From Thermoleophilaceae bacterium (GTDB taxonomy: Bacteria; Actinomycetota; Thermoleophilia; Solirubrobacterales; Thermoleophilaceae), in NCBI GenBank assembly GCA_030448005.1, contig JAUJNT010000003.1:295061-359060 (forward strand): a stretch of 64,000 bases of DNA, in the 5' to 3' direction. The notes beneath the pieces are model-generated. The model was given only the letters and a program-made list of their open reading frames with translations. It made no database searches and had not been told where the DNA came from. Made by a program: the position numbers and the translations under genes. Shown here in pieces: positions 33,510 to 40,942 of this stretch; positions within the stretch are counted from its first letter, which is position 1; every line of letters starts with the position of its first letter.

Positions 33510-34127
33510 CCCCTTGTCCTTCTTCGCCTCCGGGGGCTCCTTGCTTCCGAGGGGGGCGGGCTGGCGTCCGCGATCCTCCTTGGCGAGCTCCTTCGGGGTG
33601 GGCTCGGCTCCTTCGGGGTTCTTCCCGGAGTTGATCCGCCGGCGTTGAGAGCTCGGGGGCTTGCCCTTTGTCGTCTTCGTCTTACGTTGGCGGGCGGGCG
33701 TGTCGGAGCGCGTGGGGGAGGGGGTCTTCGGTAGGTGAAGGAGGTTCTCCACGCGCTGCACCTCGGGGATCGCCGCCGTCCTCGCCTCGAGCTCGTTGAT
33801 CAGCTCGGGCGTCTTTGCCTCGCCGCGAAGGTGGACCACCCTTCCGACGGCGTTCACGCTCACCTTGCTCTTCACGCCACGAGTCCCGCGGAAGATCTCC
33901 GACTCCACCTTGCGTGCCAGCGCGGTGTCGGTGATCTCGGGCTTCGGGGGGGCCTGGCTCTCCGGCGCGCGCGCTTCCGTCTTGTCGGGACCTCCGCTTT
34001 CTTGGGCTGGGCCAGGAGCGGGGACCTCCGAGCTCCCCAGCGCTCGCCGGCCGCCCTCGACCGCGCCCGCGGCCACGCGGCCCGCGAGGCCGAGCGCCCG
34101 TCCAGCCATCGTGATGGGATTGAGCAT
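33504..34127 (-). CDS. BON-domain protein with disordered tail
   Basis: 207 residues. A short N-terminal Gly/Ala stretch (MAGRALGLAGRVAAGAVEG), a Pro-rich linker, then one BON domain near residues 65-135 (ALARKVESEIFRG, KVSVNAVGRVVHLRGE, IPEVQRVENLLHL). A basic, Pro/Lys-rich tail of about 70 residues follows. BON domains usually bind membranes or lipids; the role here is unknown. It is followed by the convergent phosphatase gene. Confidence 0.8.
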   Translation of the reverse strand: MLNPITMAGRALGLAGRVAAGAVEGGRRALGSSEVPAPGPAQESGGPDKTEARAPESQAPPKPEITDTALARKVESEIFRGTRGVKSKVSVNAVGRVVHLRGEAKTPELINELEARTAAIPEVQRVENLLHLPKTPSPTRSDTPARQRKTKTTKGKPPSSQRRRINSGKNPEGAEPTPKELAKEDRGRQPAPLGSKEPPEAKKDKGS

Positions 34128-34313
34128 GGGATACCTCCGTCGTAGGAACCATGGAAACCCTCCCCCGGGGCCGCCCTCGGTAAACCGGTGGGATCAGCCG
34201 GCACAGCCCCGGTAGCCTCTATTCGTGTCGCTCCCGGGTCTCGTCCTTCGGGGTGCGTCGAACGGGCAGCCTGGCATGAGCCCGTCCGACTGTGCCCTCG
34301 GAGACCTGGCTCT

Positions 34314-34388
<75 letters not shown>

Positions 34389-34392
34389 CTCC

Positions 34393-34424
34393 AGAAAGCC
34401 CCGCTGCCACGGGGTTTTCTGCTT
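34393..34424 (+). terminator. Intrinsic terminator for tRNA-Met, carried by the element
   Basis: An 11-bp stem (AGAAAGCCCCG with CGGGGTTTTCT, one G-T pair) and a 6-nt loop (CTGCCA), then GCTT. It is just inside the left att site, so integration replaced the tRNA's native downstream sequence with an element-borne terminator. Confidence 0.7.
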
Positions 34425-34460
34425 ACCGGGGCGCGGTTGCCATCGGCGACATTTGGGTCT

Positions 34461-34481
34461 GGGTCGGCGCCTGGGTCGGCA
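34461..34481. repeat. Left subterminal repeat, candidate integrase arm site
   Basis: Two copies of GGGTCGGC spaced 11 bp, in a 21-bp block. It matches 38184-38203 near the other end except for a single-base indel. The position just inside the att site fits arm-type integrase or excisionase sites. Confidence 0.6.
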
Positions 34482-34522
34482 CCCCGCAATCCCGCCGCGC
34501 CGCCAGTCACCATCCCGACGCG

Positions 34523-34897
34523 ATGGGATCTCCCGCGAAGGTGCGCGAGGTGCTCGCCGAACGGCGGCAGGCCGGGCTGGACTTCGGCGCGGCGTGGCCG
34601 GCGGCGCTCGAGGCGCTCGAGCCTGCCGAGCGGACAGAGTGGCTTGAGACGCTCGAGGACACGAGGGCCGCATGGCGGGCTGCCTTCCGCGGCGAGCCGG
34701 CGACACGGGCCCAGTGGGCCCTTCACGCGGTGGGTGAGGATCCTGAGCGGGAGGTTGCTACCGGCCTACCCGATGCGTGGGAACGCTGCTGTCTGCTCTG
34801 TAGCGGCCTGATCCCCGCTCAGCGTGACCGGCGGGCGCTCTACTGCTCGCATCGCTGCCAGAGGCAGGCACACAGAGGCGGCCGGCTAGCCGCTTAG
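34523..34897 (+). CDS. Small zinc-finger protein of the element
   Basis: 124 residues. A helical N-terminal part (KVREVLAERRQAGLDFGAAW) is followed by a C-terminal Cys cluster: CLLC, then after about 18 residues YCSHRCQRQAHRGG. This Cys-X2-C...YCS-X2-C-X3-A-basic pattern occurs in small actinobacterial mobile-element proteins and likely binds zinc. Function unknown. Its TAG stop interlocks with the TAA of the opposite gene (TTAG). ATG 34523 is the first good start after the arm repeat. Confidence 0.7.
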   Translation: MGSPAKVREVLAERRQAGLDFGAAWPAALEALEPAERTEWLETLEDTRAAWRAAFRGEPATRAQWALHAVGEDPEREVATGLPDAWERCCLLCSGLIPAQRDRRALYCSHRCQRQAHRGGRLAA

Positions 34898-35538
34898 AGC
34901 TGTTCGCCAGCCAGGCGCGGGCGAGTAGGGCCGAGGAAGCCTTTCTCGCGTGCGCGCTGGACATACCTGCCGGCGGTCGAACGCGAAACGTGGAGTTCCT
35001 CCGCGACGGTTGCCGTAGGCGGCTTGCCTTCCACCAGGGCGGCACGGTAGGCGCGGGCGACATTTCGTAGCTCCTCGTCTCCTACCCGCCCTCCGCTGTA
35101 TTTGCGGCCGCCGGCGCCCTTCGCGGCTTGGAATTGCTTCGACCGCGGCAGGCCGACAACGGGGATCGCCACCCATTCATCGTCAATCCGGTAGTGGTGG
35201 ACGTGCGCATCCTCGCCGTCTTCAGTCACGAAGATTGGCTCCCCCGGCGCGGCTTGAATCGCCAGTTGCGTGGCTGCGTCAACCGCTAGGTCCACGTATG
35301 TCTTTAGGGGGATGTCCCGCAGAGCCGTCCCGGTGATTGGCTTCCCTTCGAGGCCTCGCTCGAGGCGGAGCTCTGTGCAGACCGGCCGGCCCCCCTCCAC
35401 AGCAACCTCTATGTGGCAGGTGGGGTCAGCCGAATTATCTGGCTCGATCGTCGCGCTGAAGCGGTTCCAGACGGCGTAGCCAGGTCGGTGGCGGATGAGT
35501 TCGGCGTCGGGGTGCGGCTCATTGATCGTCGCTTTCAT
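34894..35538 (-). CDS. Element protein with C-terminal helix-turn-helix
   Basis: 214 residues from ATG 35538. The N-terminal half is beta-rich (HIEVAVEGGRPVCTELRLE) with no known fold name. A linker containing GAGGRKYSGGRVGDEEL leads to a C-terminal HTH (ARAYRAALVEGKPPTATVAE, then HVSRSTAGRYVQRAREKGFL). This arrangement is typical of actinobacterial prophage and integrative-element proteins that may regulate or aid maintenance. It is divergent from the XRE gene, sharing a 113-bp operator region. Confidence 0.72.
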   Translation of the reverse strand: MKATINEPHPDAELIRHRPGYAVWNRFSATIEPDNSADPTCHIEVAVEGGRPVCTELRLERGLEGKPITGTALRDIPLKTYVDLAVDAATQLAIQAAPGEPIFVTEDGEDAHVHHYRIDDEWVAIPVVGLPRSKQFQAAKGAGGRKYSGGRVGDEELRNVARAYRAALVEGKPPTATVAEELHVSRSTAGRYVQRAREKGFLGPTRPRLAGEQL

Positions 35539-35651
35539 CTGAACCAGCCTTGCAGGTTGGCAACATCCTGTCAACGCTGGCTCAGTTTGCTGACTGGCTC
35601 AGATGCCGTCAGCCATGCGCCCAGCCGTCAACACTGTGCCACCCTTATGGC
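35539..35651. promoter_or_regulatory. Divergent control region with direct repeats
   Basis: The spacer between the HTH-protein and XRE genes is AT-richer than its surroundings. It has CTGGCTCAG twice (35577-35585, 35594-35602; 17 bp apart), GCCGTCA twice further right, and the short palindrome GTTGGCAAC. It looks like a regulator switch region; operators for the XRE protein are the obvious guess. Confidence 0.5.
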
Positions 35652-35903
35652 ATGACGACTCTCGCCGCTCCCCCGGTGACCGAGATCACACTCCTAATGG
35701 AAGCGCGAGAAGCGGCCCAGTCGGGCCGCGCCGCTCGACTGCGGAGCGCTGCCGGGCTTTCTCAGCGTGAAGTTGCCCGTGCGGTAGGTGTGACCGCCGG
35801 CTGCATCACGCGATGGGAGAGTGGGGAGCGACGCCCAACCGGACAGATGGCGGTCGAGTACGGCCGTGTGCTGCGCGAGATAGCGGAGGGCCTGCTGCGA
35901 TGA
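35652..35903 (+). CDS. XRE-family transcriptional regulator
   Basis: 83 residues with one lambda-repressor-like HTH: RAARLRSAAGLSQREVARAV, then GVTAGCITRWESGERRPTG. There is no extra ligand or protease domain. The position next to divergent promoters inside the element suggests a repressor or an excision/maintenance control protein. ATG 35652 follows TTATGGC. The stop overlaps a possible tiny ORF (ATGA). Confidence 0.78.
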   Translation: MTTLAAPPVTEITLLMEAREAAQSGRAARLRSAAGLSQREVARAVGVTAGCITRWESGERRPTGQMAVEYGRVLREIAEGLLR

Positions 35904-35932
35904 GCGCAGCCCTCTCCCTCCTGAAAGTCAAA

Positions 35933-35954
35933 GGCTCCGCGGTGGTGCGGAGCC
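35933..35954 (-). terminator. Strong hairpin in the element
   Basis: A perfect 8-bp stem GGCTCCGC/GCGGAGCC with a GGTGGT loop. On the minus strand it is followed by TTTGACTTTC, giving a partial U tract, so leftward transcripts may stop here; it may also act on the XRE transcript. Confidence 0.45.
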
Positions 35955-36026
35955 CTCGACAACGAACCACCTCGGCACCTGGAGTGCCGGAAGATGTGCG
36001 TTCAGGGTAGTCGCCTCGCCGGCAGT

Positions 36027-36131
36027 ATGGGCGGAGGCGCAGGCATCGCCTTGGTGGCCCGTCGTGGCCTTGCGCGGTTCTGGCGCAGGCGTCTCGCTGA
36101 GCTGGCGGACAGCAGAGGGACGGGCCGATGA
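36027..36131 (+). CDS. Tiny basic ORF, 34 aa, coupled to zinc-ribbon gene
   Basis: Starts ATGGGCGGAGG and reads GIALVARRGLARFWRRRLAE, a short amphipathic basic helix. Its stop overlaps the next gene's ATG (ATGA), the same coupling used elsewhere in the element. No ribosome-binding site is obvious and no family is known. Confidence 0.35.
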   Translation: MGGGAGIALVARRGLARFWRRRLAELADSRGTGR

Positions 36132-36394
36132 CTCGGATTCGCGCCGGCACCCTCGAGCACGGAGACACGCTCGTCTCGGCCGACGCCTGCAGCTTCTGCG
36201 GGGAGCGCGCCGCTAACGGGGCTTTCTGGATGGGCGCTCAAGAGATTGTCGTGTGTTCGATCTGCGCCGCCACTGGACAGCTTGGGAAGCTGCTCGGCGA
36301 TGCCGCGCACGATGCGGCAGCGCTCGAGCGCGCCTTGCAGGCAACCGCGCTTCAGGCGTGGCGGGCGCTTGCACTTGCGAAGGAGCGCGGATGA
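36128..36394 (+). CDS. Zinc-ribbon protein upstream of primase-polymerase
   Basis: 88 residues with CSFC and, 18 residues later, CSIC, a four-Cys zinc ribbon resembling the ClpX-type zinc-binding module. A helical C-terminus (ERALQATALQAWRALALA) follows. It overlaps the primase-polymerase start by 4 bp (ATGA), so it probably works with replication or its control. Confidence 0.65.
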   Translation: MTRIRAGTLEHGDTLVSADACSFCGERAANGAFWMGAQEIVVCSICAATGQLGKLLGDAAHDAAALERALQATALQAWRALALAKERG

Positions 36395-37425
36395 ACGCGA
36401 TCCCGACCGAGCTTCGAGACCTCGCACAGTGGGTGATCTGGCGTCGCGAGACTCGCGAGGGGAAGCCGACCAAGGTTCCCTACCGCGCCACCGGCCAAGG
36501 GCACGCCGCCGTGGACAACCCTGCAACCTGGGCCAGCTTCGAGCAGGCAATCCAAGCGTCCGCGAAGGCAGACGGGATCGGGTTCGTGTTCACCGCCGCA
36601 GATCCTTTTGTCGGCGTTGACCTGGACAACTGCTGCACAGACGGCCGGCTTCACCCGAAGGCCGCCGAAGTCCTTCTGCGGCTCGACTCTTACAGCGAGT
36701 TCAGCCAATCCGGGACGGGCGCGCACGTGATCGTCCGCGGGCAGCTGAACGGCACACGAAACCGGACAGGCAAAGCCCCCTGGGGAGGCGGCCTCGAGGT
36801 ATACGAGCGGGGCGGGTTCTTCTGTATGACCGGCGACCTGATCGCGGGGGCGCCGACATCCATTGAGCCCCGGCAGGCGGAGCTCGACCAGGTGCTCGAA
36901 GCCGTGCTGCCGCCCTCCCGGCCCAGCGCTGCGGCTCCGGTGCGTCCTACAGTGCCGGCGCTCCCCGACGACGCGGAGCTGCTGGAGCGCGCGCGATCGG
37001 CGAGAAACGGCGCCACCTTCGAGGGGCTTTGGCGAGGCGAGCTGAACGGGCACGCATCGCGGAGTGAGGCAGACCTCGCCTTCTGTAGCCTGCTCGCGTT
37101 CTGGGCCGGCCCGGACCCGGCGCGCATCGACCGGCTGTTCCGCTCTAGCGGCCTCATGCGCGACAAATGGGACACCCCCGCGGTGAATCCACTTATGGGG
37201 CGCAGACAATCGCCCGTGCGCTCGAAGGGCGCACTCAGTTCTTCGAGCCGAGGCAGCCCGCCCGGCCGGCTACTCCCACTCCCGGGGTTTCCTCCGTTCC
37301 CTCCGTTTCCTCCAAGGTTGATACGTGGCCAGAGCCGCCAGCCGAGGACGGCCGAAGGTGCAGGTGCGGGAGCAGTTCTACCGAGGCAAGCGCAGGCGGC
37401 TCAAGAGCGGCCACGGGCGCCGTGA
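36391..37425 (+). pseudogene. Primase-polymerase (NrS-1-like), frameshifted and truncated
   Basis: The N-terminal domain looks like the archaeo-eukaryotic primase-type polymerase of phage NrS-1 and actinobacterial elements: LAQWVIWRRETREGKPTKVP at the start, metal-binding DLDN (Asp77, Asp79), SGTGAH (residues 107-112) and GGLEVYERGGFF. A helix-bundle domain follows (FCSLLAFWAG, IDRLFRSSGLMRDKWD). After the run of five C at 37175-37179 the expected RGESTYGAQTIARALEG is in the -1 frame, so one C seems lost. That frame then reaches WPEPPAED, where homologues enter a helicase/DUF3987 region, absent here. Confidence 0.75.
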
Positions 37426-37789
37426 CGTCCCGCTATCGGCTGGGATGGCGGAACGGCTCAGGAGGCGCCGCAGGGACGCCTACGGGGGCGAGAGCGCGCC
37501 AGTGTTCGCATCGGTGACCGGGAGTGAGCTGCACCCCTCGAACGTGCGGAGCCGCGTGCTCGTGCCCGCGGTCGAGAGCGTGGGGCTCCCGTGGGTCACC
37601 TTCCATACGTTCAGGCACACGAGCGCTTCGCTTCTGTTCGACGGGGGCCGCAACGTCAAGCAGGTGCAGGAGTGGCTCGGCCACGCCGACCCGGGGTTCA
37701 CGTTGCGGACCTACGTGCATCTCCTCGATGACGGTCTTGGTGGAGCCGACTTCCTAGACGACGCGGTCGCCCTGCCGGTCGTCGCATAG
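37325..37789 (+). pseudogene. Tyrosine integrase, catalytic C-terminal fragment
   Basis: 154 codons of a phage-type integrase. Family sequence begins at GRPKVQVREQFYRGKRRRLKS, the beta-hairpin with the catalytic Lys. WVTFHTFRHTSASLLFDGG (HxxR), GHADPGFTLRTYVHLL (His and nucleophile Tyr) follow. The arm-binding and core-binding domains and the first catalytic Arg are missing. The break joins the WPEPPAED segment of the upstream gene around 37340-37355, so a deletion fused the two. Almost certainly inactive alone. Confidence 0.8.
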
Positions 37790-37934
37790 ACGGAGGCGCA
37801 GCGGCCTGGCCGAATCGGTGCACCGTGCCGCTTTCAGGCGAAAGGGGCAGTCCTGCGCGCAAGCGCACTCGCAGGCGAAAGCGGCAGCAGCGCACGGTGG
37901 AACCCGCACGTGGGCTGCGGCATACTGACCGACG
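37790..37934. repeat. Short direct repeats upstream of small membrane gene
   Basis: CAGGCGAAAGGGGCAG (37835-37850) and CAGGCGAAAGCGGCAG (37872-37887) are 37 bp apart and differ in one base. They could be regulator or integrase-accessory sites. Confidence 0.4.
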
Positions 37935-38162
37935 ATGAGCACCCGCTTCTGGAGTTCTCCCGCCGCGACCTGGCGGCTTGCGCGATTCGCCGTTATGGCT
38001 CTCGGTGGATTTCTCGCTCTACAGGGGATTGTGGACGCGTGGATCGCCATGGTTGTCGGCGTGGTCGTTGCCACCCTCTTGCTCATCGACGAGCTGCTCT
38101 CCCGCCGCCGTATCGCCCGCCGCGCCGGGATCACTGATCAGAGCGGCGGCGCTTCCCCTTAG
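37935..38162 (+). CDS. Small two-helix membrane protein at element right end
   Basis: 75 residues: LARFAVMALGGFLALQGIV and IAMVVGVVVATLLLIDELL form two membrane helices, with a basic RRRIARRAG tail. It lies between the integrase fragment and the right att site, the usual place for cargo. No toxin or immunity family recognised; a cargo, superinfection-exclusion or type I toxin-like role is only speculation. Confidence 0.6.
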   Translation: MSTRFWSSPAATWRLARFAVMALGGFLALQGIVDAWIAMVVGVVVATLLLIDELLSRRRIARRAGITDQSGGASP

Positions 38163-38183
38163 AGGCAAGAGCAGGAGTCAGCG

Positions 38184-38203
38184 GGGTCGGCGCCGGGTCG
38201 GCA
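38184..38203. repeat. Right subterminal repeat, candidate integrase arm site
   Basis: GGGTCGGC twice, spaced 10 bp, in a 20-bp block matching 34461-34481 apart from one missing base. It lies 108 bp inside the right att site. Confidence 0.6.
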
Positions 38204-38310
38204 GGCTGTACGGAAACAGCCGCAAACCAGGAGGCGTTCGCAGAGCTAGATTCGGCTCTGTAAAGCGGAAAACAGGGACCAGCCGCAACCCCCCGCAAGC
38301 TAGGGGGCAC

Positions 38311-38354
38311 ACTCATAATCCGTAGGTCCCAGGTTCGAGTCCTGGCCGGCCCAC
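38311..38354 (+). repeat. Right attachment site (attR), tRNA-Met 3' fragment
   Basis: The second 44-bp copy of the tRNA-Met 3' half, without a 5' half, so not a functional tRNA. Just upstream, CCCCC and GGGGG (38290-38306) can form a hairpin next to the crossover region. Confidence 0.92.
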
Positions 38355-38389
38355 TCTAAAACCTGCATCGACCTGCGTGGAGGGCGGCG

Positions 38390-40942
38390 CTAGAGGCGTG
38401 GGTCGACGGGCTCGCTCTCCAGCGCCAGCACGCCGAAGGCGCACTCATGGACGCGGTAGAGCGGTTCGCGCCTGACGAAGCGCTCGAGCGCCTCGACGCC
38501 GAGTCCGAACTCACGCACGGCCAGCGAGCGCTTGCGGCCGAGACCTCGACCGCGGAGTCGGTCGATCTGCGAGGGGTCCGCGTACTCCGGCCCGTAGATG
38601 ATACGCAGGTACTCCCGCCCACGGCACTTGATGCCCGGTTGGGCGAGCCCCTTTCGTCCGTGGGCAAGGAAGGACCAGGGCTTTACGACCATGCCCTCCC
38701 CACCTGCCCCGGTCATCGCCTCCCACCACGCTACCGCCTCGGCCTGGCTGGACTCGTCGGTGACGTCGACGACCCGCCGTTCGGTGTGCTGCAGCCAGTC
38801 GGGGTCCGCCGCTATGAGCTGATCGCACCGATCGAGGTGCCAGCCGTGGTCGCGGTCGACGAACACCCCGGACTCGGCGGCGAGCAGGTGAAAGGGGGCT
38901 AGCCGTAGATCGGCGATCCCATCCACCTGCCAGACGTAGCGCCGGTAGGACTCGGTGTAGCGCTCGACGTGCCCGGCGCGGACACGCTGACGGTCGAGCA
39001 GCCCGTCGAGCTCCAGCCCTCGCGCCGAGGCGGCTTCGAGCGTCGCGAGCGTGGCGCCGAGTCCGGCACGCGCGGCGGCTCCGACCGCCGCGTACTGGCG
39101 GCGCACCAGCTCCAGCGCCTTCGCCGACCAGGGCATCAGCTCGCAGTCGAGCAGGACCCAGCCCGTGCCGAGCTCGTCCCACAGCGAGCTCTGAGTGGCG
39201 GCCGTGCGGACACGGCTGAGGATGCCCTCGGTGAGGGCGCGATCGTCGAAGAACGGTCGGCCCGTGCGCGTGAAGACGGCGCCCGTGTCGCCCGTGTCGA
39301 CGCCGAAGCGCTGCCTGGCCACCTCGGCATCGCGGCAGACGATGACGATCGCCCGTGAGCCCATGTGCTTCTCCTCGCACACGACCCGGGCGACACCGCT
39401 CGAGCGGTACTCCGCGAAGGCCTCCGACGGATGCTCGAGCAGCTCGGGCCGCTGCGAGGTGGCGGTGGGCGCCATCGTCGGCGGCAGGTGGATCACCCAG
39501 CGGGGATCCATCGCAAAGCGGCTCATCACCTCGATCGCCGCCGTGGCCTGGTCCTCCCGGATGGTCACCGTCCGGGTCAGGCGCGTCTGGACGATGCGCT
39601 TGCCGGCCACGTCCTCGATGTCGAGGAGGAACGCGGGCCGGTCTTCCTGGGCGACACTCGGCGCGGCATCCTCGGGCGCCAGGAAGGGCTTCGCGGGCTC
39701 GTAGTACCTCCGGCGCGCCGGAACCGACACGAGCTCGCGCTCCGGCCAGCGCAGGGCGGTCAGCTTGCCGCCGAACACGCAGCCGGTGTCGATGTTGATC
39801 GTGTCGTTGAGCCACTCGGCCTCTGCCACGGGCGTGTGGCCGTACACGACCGCGGCGTGGCCGCGGTAGTCGCTTGCCCACCCGAGCCGTACGGGCAGGC
39901 CGAGCTCATCGGTCTCTCCGGTCGTCTCCCCGAAGAGAGCGAAGTCGCGGACCCGGCCCGAGGATCGGCCCTGGTACTCCTCCTTCATCCCGGCGTGCGC
40001 CACCACGAGACCGCCGCCGTCGAGCACGACATGGCTGACGAGCTTGTCGAGGAAGTCCCGGGCGCGCTCCCGGAACTCCGGAGGCCTGTGCTCGAGCTGC
40101 GCAAGCGACTCGGCGAGCCCGTGGGTGATGCGGACGTCGCGCCCCTTCAGCTTTCGGACGAGCTTGATGTCGTGGTTGCCCGGCAGGCAGATCGCGGTGC
40201 CCTGCTCGGACATGCGCATCACGAGCTCGAGGACCTTCGGCGTGTCGGGACCCCTGTCGACGTAGTCACCGACGAACACGGCTCGGCGGCCCTCGGGAGG
40301 CATCACGCCGACGCCGCCGGGCGCCACCTCGTATCCCAGCTCGCCGAGCAGCTCGACCAGCTCTCCGTAACAGCCATGCACGTCGCCGATCACATCGAAG
40401 GGCCCGGACTCGGCGCGCCTGTCGGTCCAGAGCGGCTTGCGGGTGATCTCCGCGGCGTCCACCTGCTCCGGCGTGCGCAGCACCCAGACGCGGCGGAACC
40501 CCTCGCGCCCGAGCCCCTTGAGCGACTTCTTCAGCTGCGAGCGCTGGCGGCGAACGACATGTGGGCCGAAGTTCCGGTTGGGCCGCATGTCATTGCGCTC
40601 CTGGCAGAGAGCCTCGGGCATGTCGAGCACCACGGCCACCGGGAACAGGTCGCGGCGCCTGGCAAGCTCGATCAGCGGCTTGCGCGCCTCGCGCTGCACG
40701 TTCGTGGCGTCGACCACGGTGAGGCGTGGCTGCGCGAGTCGAAGGTCCGCGATGAAGTTGAGGACCGCGAAGGCGTCCCCGGTGGCGGCTTGGTCGTTCT
40801 CGTCGTCGGCGACCAGCCCGCGGCAAAGGTCCGAGGAGATCACCTCCGTGGGCTTGAAGTGCGCGCGCGCGAACGAGCTCTTGCCCGACCCCGAAGGGCC
40901 GATGAGAACGACGAGGCTGGGATCGGGAAGGTCGATCCTCAC
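38390..40942 (-). CDS. pnkp: Polynucleotide kinase-phosphatase-ligase Pnkp (RNA repair)
   Basis: An 850-residue three-domain RNA end-healing and sealing enzyme of the bacterial Pnkp/Hen1 pathway, which repairs tRNAs cut by ribotoxins. Kinase: P-loop GPSGSGKSS (residues 15-23). Metallophosphoesterase: GDVHGCYGE (from 186), GDYVDRGPD (from 225), GNHD (from 255) and YGHTPV. Adenylyltransferase: Lys525 in CEEKHMGSRA, with ECELMPW-like LDCELMPW and EGMVVKPW downstream. Length and domain order match the family. The GTG start overlaps the hen1 stop by 4 bp. It ends 36 bp from the element's attR. Confidence 0.96.
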   Translation of the reverse strand: MRIDLPDPSLVVLIGPSGSGKSSFARAHFKPTEVISSDLCRGLVADDENDQAATGDAFAVLNFIADLRLAQPRLTVVDATNVQREARKPLIELARRRDLFPVAVVLDMPEALCQERNDMRPNRNFGPHVVRRQRSQLKKSLKGLGREGFRRVWVLRTPEQVDAAEITRKPLWTDRRAESGPFDVIGDVHGCYGELVELLGELGYEVAPGGVGVMPPEGRRAVFVGDYVDRGPDTPKVLELVMRMSEQGTAICLPGNHDIKLVRKLKGRDVRITHGLAESLAQLEHRPPEFRERARDFLDKLVSHVVLDGGGLVVAHAGMKEEYQGRSSGRVRDFALFGETTGETDELGLPVRLGWASDYRGHAAVVYGHTPVAEAEWLNDTINIDTGCVFGGKLTALRWPERELVSVPARRRYYEPAKPFLAPEDAAPSVAQEDRPAFLLDIEDVAGKRIVQTRLTRTVTIREDQATAAIEVMSRFAMDPRWVIHLPPTMAPTATSQRPELLEHPSEAFAEYRSSGVARVVCEEKHMGSRAIVIVCRDAEVARQRFGVDTGDTGAVFTRTGRPFFDDRALTEGILSRVRTAATQSSLWDELGTGWVLLDCELMPWSAKALELVRRQYAAVGAAARAGLGATLATLEAASARGLELDGLLDRQRVRAGHVERYTESYRRYVWQVDGIADLRLAPFHLLAAESGVFVDRDHGWHLDRCDQLIAADPDWLQHTERRVVDVTDESSQAEAVAWWEAMTGAGGEGMVVKPWSFLAHGRKGLAQPGIKCRGREYLRIIYGPEYADPSQIDRLRGRGLGRKRSLAVREFGLGVEALERFVRREPLYRVHECAFGVLALESEPVDPRL

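Noticed and set aside
38311-38354. Second tRNA-Met
   Set aside because: Only the 3' half is present, with no acceptor 5' strand or D arm; it is the right attachment site.
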